Positions 60,962 to 64,000 of a stretch of DNA of 64,000 nt are shown in pieces. A model generated the notes under the pieces. That model made no database searches, had not been told where the DNA came from, and saw nothing but the letters and a program-made list of their open reading frames with translations. The stretch lies in contig JADJRK010000001.1 of assembly GCA_016712285.1 (NCBI GenBank), positions 2,046,001-2,110,000 on the forward strand, in the 5' to 3' direction. Source of the stretch: Planctomycetota bacterium. Lineage in GTDB: Bacteria; Planctomycetota; UBA8742; UBA2392. The first letter of the stretch is position 1. Every line of letters starts with the position of its first letter. The position numbers and the translations under genes are program-made.

Positions 60962-61659
60962 GGCGCCCCCGCCAACATGTAGCCCTTGCCGCGAACGGTC
61001 AGCAGAATCGTCGGAGATTCACCACTGTCGCGCAGTTTCTCGCGCAGGCGCGCCACGTGCATGTCGATCGTGCGCGTGCTCAGGCCGCGCGGGTCAATGC
61101 GCCACACGCGCTGCAGAATCTCGTCGCGGGTGATCACGCGGCCCGGGTTCACGACCAGGTAGCGCAACAGCTCGCGCTCGCGCTCAGACAACTCGACGCG
61201 GTCGCCGCCTTTGTAGCGGATCTCGCAGCGCGCAAGGTCAGCCACGCCGCCTGCAAACTCAAACGTCTCCACATCGGCGGGGCGCTCGGGGCTGCGGCGA
61301 ATCACCGCTTCTACGCGGGCGCTGAGTTCGGCGACGCTGAACGGCTTGACGACATAGTCGTCGGCGCCAAGGCGCAAGCCGGCCACGCGGTCCTTTTCAG
61401 CACCCATGGCGGTCATGATGATCACGGGCAATGTCGGCCGCACGCGGCGGATTTCCTTGAGGATCTCAAGCCCGGCGATCTTGGGCAGCGCCAGGTCCAG
61501 CAGCACCAGGTCGCAATCAACCTGCAGGGCGTTGCGCAGGCCGGTTTCGCCGTCGCCGGCTTCGAAAATGCTGTACCCATCGAAGGTCAGGCAATCGACC
61601 ACGCCGCGCCGGATGGCGGCGTCGTCTTCAATGACCAGGATAGTGCGTTGGTTTGCCAT
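60958..61659 (-). CDS. OmpR-type response regulator
   Basis: 233 aa. The receiver domain has D12, D13, phospho-acceptor D55 (VLLDLALP) and the VVKPF Lys; the C-terminal winged helix (ITRDEILQRVW, TIDMHVARLREKL, VRGKGYML) binds DNA. The stop overlaps the kinase start by 4 bp, so the two are translationally coupled. The ATG has no Shine-Dalgarno; TACAAT (61668-61673) ends 8 nt upstream, suggesting a leaderless mRNA. It lies downstream of a vWA gene with a hairpin between them. Confidence 0.95.
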   Translation of the reverse strand: MANQRTILVIEDDAAIRRGVVDCLTFDGYSIFEAGDGETGLRNALQVDCDLVLLDLALPKIAGLEILKEIRRVRPTLPVIIMTAMGAEKDRVAGLRLGADDYVVKPFSVAELSARVEAVIRRSPERPADVETFEFAGGVADLARCEIRYKGGDRVELSERERELLRYLVVNPGRVITRDEILQRVWRIDPRGLSTRTIDMHVARLREKLRDSGESPTILLTVRGKGYMLAGAP

Positions 61660-61673
61660 GGGCATGCATTGTA

Positions 61674-61695
61674 GGGGCGCAGCGTGCTGCGCCCC
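61674..61695 (-). terminator. Hairpin between the vWA gene and the response regulator
   Basis: GGGGCGCAGC/GCTGCGCCCC with a 2-nt centre, 33 bp after the vWA stop. It may terminate the vWA transcript or be a REP-like element. Confidence 0.5.
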
Positions 61696-61728
61696 CACTG
61701 AAAATCGACTTGCGTACGGGATTGCCAC

Positions 61729-62994
61729 TTAGCCCTCGTTCTTGAAGCCGCGCTTGCCGGCCTGTTCACGAATCGCCTTGATCATGGCCGCGTCGAGGGA
61801 CTCCTCGCCGGCCTCGGCCAGTTCAAGGCGCTTTGCGACCACGAACTTGTTGCGCTCGGCTTCAAGCTTGTTGAGCTTTTCCTTGATCTCGGCGCGCTCT
61901 TTGCGCTTGTCGTCGATGTACTTGGCCAGTTCTTCCTTGCTGAGTTTGCGCAGCGCCTCGGGCAGGTCTTCGGCCTTCACGTCCTCGAGCTTCACTTTCT
62001 TCTCGTCGATCGCGTCGATCAGGTCCCAGGCCGCGTTGCGGTACTGGCTGTTCTTCTTGGCGAGTGCGCGGTTGACGTCGGCGCCCTGGCCCGCATCGTT
62101 GGCGTTGGAGTCCTGCGCTTCCTGGCGCTTGGCGCCCTCTTCGCCTTCCTTGCCGTAGTGGATGTAGGTGTCGTTCAGCTTCTTGCCCAGTTCAAGAATC
62201 TCGTTGTCCTGCGGCGCCTCGACGTGCGCGACCTTGGTGTTGTGGTCGATCGATATGTAGCTGCCGTCAGCCAGTTGTGCGCCCTCAAGCCACTTGCCGT
62301 CGATGCCTTCCTGATGGCTGCCACAGTGGATGGTGTTGACGATGATGCCCTTGGTGATGGCCAGCTTGCACGCGTCTTTGAACTCGACGGGACCCTGCGT
62401 GAAGGGCTCGTTGCCGGCGATGAAGATGGCTTTGTAGTCGGTCTCGAGCTCGCTCCACTTCAGGCCCTCGACCGCTGACTTGATTACCTGGCCGCAATGC
62501 TCGCTGCCGCCGTTGGTGCCAAGCTTGAACAGCTCTTCGCTGATCTTGTCGAGGTCGGTGCTGAACCCGACAATCTGCCGCAGGTAGCCCTCGGTACCCT
62601 GCAACCCGCTGTTGCCGTACTCGTAAAGCGAGACCTCGAACTCGGGCGTAACGCCCTTCTGCGTGACGAAGGCGAACTCGTTGACAATCTTCCAGATCTG
62701 TGTGCGCGCCTGGTCGATCAACCCGCTCATGCTGCCGCTGGTATCCAGCAGGATTGCAAGCTGGATTTTCGGAGGCGTGTCGCCCTTGACCTGCGGCGAG
62801 TCTTTCTCGGCGGGCTTTTCCGTGTCGCCCACCGTTCCATCCGTGCCGGGCTTTTCCTCTTTGCAGCTCTCCATGTGTTTCGACAGTGCCCGGTACTCTT
62901 CATAGGTCATGCAGGCTTGCACATCGTTGATCATGGCGGCACTGAAGAAGGTTGCGACAGCCGCCGCGCAGATGGTTTTCATGAACAGGTTCAT
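61729..62994 (-). CDS. Secreted vWA protein
   Basis: 421 aa. GGAGAACCCG precedes the ATG. The signal peptide ends VQACM. A charged linker is followed by a vWA domain from about residue 78 (ILLDTSGSM; D84-x-S86-x-S88) with LGTNGGSEHCG as the third-loop region, and a helical Lys/Glu-rich C-terminal third. It should face the periplasm or outside. It follows the VIT-vWA gene at 53 bp on the same strand, so the two are probably one operon. Confidence 0.85.
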   Translation of the reverse strand: MNLFMKTICAAAVATFFSAAMINDVQACMTYEEYRALSKHMESCKEEKPGTDGTVGDTEKPAEKDSPQVKGDTPPKIQLAILLDTSGSMSGLIDQARTQIWKIVNEFAFVTQKGVTPEFEVSLYEYGNSGLQGTEGYLRQIVGFSTDLDKISEELFKLGTNGGSEHCGQVIKSAVEGLKWSELETDYKAIFIAGNEPFTQGPVEFKDACKLAITKGIIVNTIHCGSHQEGIDGKWLEGAQLADGSYISIDHNTKVAHVEAPQDNEILELGKKLNDTYIHYGKEGEEGAKRQEAQDSNANDAGQGADVNRALAKKNSQYRNAAWDLIDAIDEKKVKLEDVKAEDLPEALRKLSKEELAKYIDDKRKERAEIKEKLNKLEAERNKFVVAKRLELAEAGEESLDAAMIKAIREQAGKRGFKNEG

Positions 62995-63047
62995 CGGGTT
63001 CTCCTCTTTCTCTTGGACGCTTTGGTGATGGTGGCGGTTCCGGTTGA

Positions 63048-64000
63048 CTATGGTTGGACCAGGATGACCTTGCCGTCTACTTCGATGATGATTTCACCTT
63101 CGATGGCGGCTGTGCCTTCGCGACCCAGCTCCGTAAGGCGTTCAATCAGTTTCACGTATTCGTCGGACCCGAGCTTGATGGTCTGGTCAGGCTTCAGCTC
63201 CGGTTTCTCGACCAGGCGGGTGTCAACCCAGCGCGTGCCCTTCTTGAAGTACACGCGGTCGTTCATCTGCTGCACGACGCCAACGCTTACTCGGTTGAGC
63301 TTGTCGTCGTAGTACTCGTTGCGCTTGTTTTCTTTGCTTGCGCGCTTCATGTCGGCGGCATTGTTGCTCTGGCTCCAGCCGCTGTTGCCGCTGCGCTGTT
63401 GCTGGCCGCGGCTTTGCAGGTTGCTCCAGGCCTCGTTCTGGACTTCGGTCTTGCGGCTGAGGTCCGTGCCTTCAAGCGCAAGAAACGCGGTGTACTCGGT
63501 GAGGATGCCGAACTCAGTGCTGAGCCGGACGATCTCATCGACAACCTCTTTGAACCTGGGATCGATCTTGTCGGGCGTGCTGGTATCGGCGCCGGCCATG
63601 CGAATGCCGTCGATCAGTTGCGCAACGCGACGGGCGGCCCACAGGCGCGGCACGAAGGCGTTTTTGGTGGTGGCGTTGTCGAGGCTGAACGTGAAGTCGA
63701 AGGTGCGCTCTTTGCCCAGGTAGTTGCCGCGCAGCGTGAACGTGACCGGCGCGTCGCCCGTGTAGCGGCCGATCAGCACAAGCTGGTCGCCCTCGAACAG
63801 GTCGGGCAGAAGGCCCGGCATGTGCTCAATCACGCGCACGCCTCCGCTGCTGTCGCGGGGCAGGTCAACGATCGGGTCGGCCAGCACCGGGCCCTTGAGC
63901 CGGCGGGCGATGTCGCCAACTTTTACTTCAACGTTCTCGCCGGGCGCGACAAACGTCGGCGCGGCGCGGGTCACGTCGCTGAGAGCCTCCAGCAGCGGGG
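63048..64000 (-). CDS. VIT-vWA family protein, C-terminal part (5' end beyond window)
   Basis: The frame is open to the window edge. The visible 317 residues match the region after the vWA domain in VIT-vWA (inter-alpha-trypsin inhibitor heavy-chain-like) proteins: GLLPDLFEGDQLVLIGRYTG, FVPRLWAARRVAQLIDGIR, then a long insert with EIVRLSTEFGILTEYTAFLALEG and a Gln/Ser/Asn-rich segment. The last 90 residues (FKKGTRWVDTRLVE, LGREGTAAIEGEIIIEVDG) form a unit near the end. It is first in a likely operon with the vWA gene at 61729. A GTG at 63974 is not the true start. Confidence 0.75.
   Translation of the reverse strand, partial: PLLEALSDVTRAAPTFVAPGENVEVKVGDIARRLKGPVLADPIVDLPRDSSGGVRVIEHMPGLLPDLFEGDQLVLIGRYTGDAPVTFTLRGNYLGKERTFDFTFSLDNATTKNAFVPRLWAARRVAQLIDGIRMAGADTSTPDKIDPRFKEVVDEIVRLSTEFGILTEYTAFLALEGTDLSRKTEVQNEAWSNLQSRGQQQRSGNSGWSQSNNAADMKRASKENKRNEYYDDKLNRVSVGVVQQMNDRVYFKKGTRWVDTRLVEKPELKPDQTIKLGSDEYVKLIERLTELGREGTAAIEGEIIIEVDGKVILVQP

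Overview
This is a 64 kb GC-rich chromosomal stretch from a bacterium that is most probably an uncultured member of the Planctomycetota. The pointers are a DUF1549/DUF1553 protein with an embedded CxxCH motif (35261-37060), an ECF sigma factor with a transmembrane C-terminal extension (22874-24757), many secreted choice-of-anchor proteins ending in a Gly-Cys / hydrophobic / Arg tail, and numerous short palindromic repeats. Apart from short repeats I see no prophage, insertion sequence, integrase, CRISPR array or rRNA. There is one tRNA, Thr(CGT).

Layout. 1-7079: end of a secreted thioredoxin-like/PKD protein, a secreted vWA protein, an RsuA/RluE-type pseudouridine synthase, an HTH-TPR regulator and, divergent from it, a GEVED/choice-of-anchor surface protein. 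7270-17253: methionine synthase metH, two surface proteins with repeated Ig-like units, a carboxylesterase, trmO and a lipoprotein. 17426-22810: the 2-oxoglutarate dehydrogenase operon sucA-sucB-lpd. 22874-28390: ECF sigma factor, AlkA-type glycosylase, a degenerate heme-copper-oxidase-like protein with a lipoprotein cytochrome c, and HU with a long leader. 28391-41000: a giant TMTC-like/TPR membrane protein, an ABC exporter pair, the DUF1549/1553 protein, pyruvate kinase, a tandem pair of small proteins sharing a 50-residue module, a TssM-C-terminus-like protein and a GH18/LysM protein. 42267-50567: a small cytochrome, a large FN3/Ig secreted protein, DUF4416, two small choice-of-anchor proteins divergent from a second HTH-TPR regulator, and two DUF2541-like proteins. 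50564-58875: an iron-sulfur SufR-like regulator with a VOC protein, MoaD-like plus two BNR-repeat proteins, a lipoprotein and a fused monooxygenase/Old Yellow Enzyme. 59039-64000: tRNA-Thr, a two-component system, a vWA protein and the 3' end of a VIT-vWA protein.

The best candidate for an undescribed system is the pair of paralogous HTH-TPR regulators (3377-4816 and 46882-48426). Each is divergently paired with secreted choice-of-anchor proteins that carry the same C-terminal sorting tail. At the second locus the intergenic region holds two 18-bp inverted repeats that overlay both divergent promoters, which suggests an autoregulated switch for a family of surface proteins. Other points of interest are palindromes inserted in frame into housekeeping genes (sucB, lpd), a family of roughly 100-bp four-hairpin intergenic elements, and several likely leaderless transcripts whose -10 box lies 6-8 nt from the ATG.
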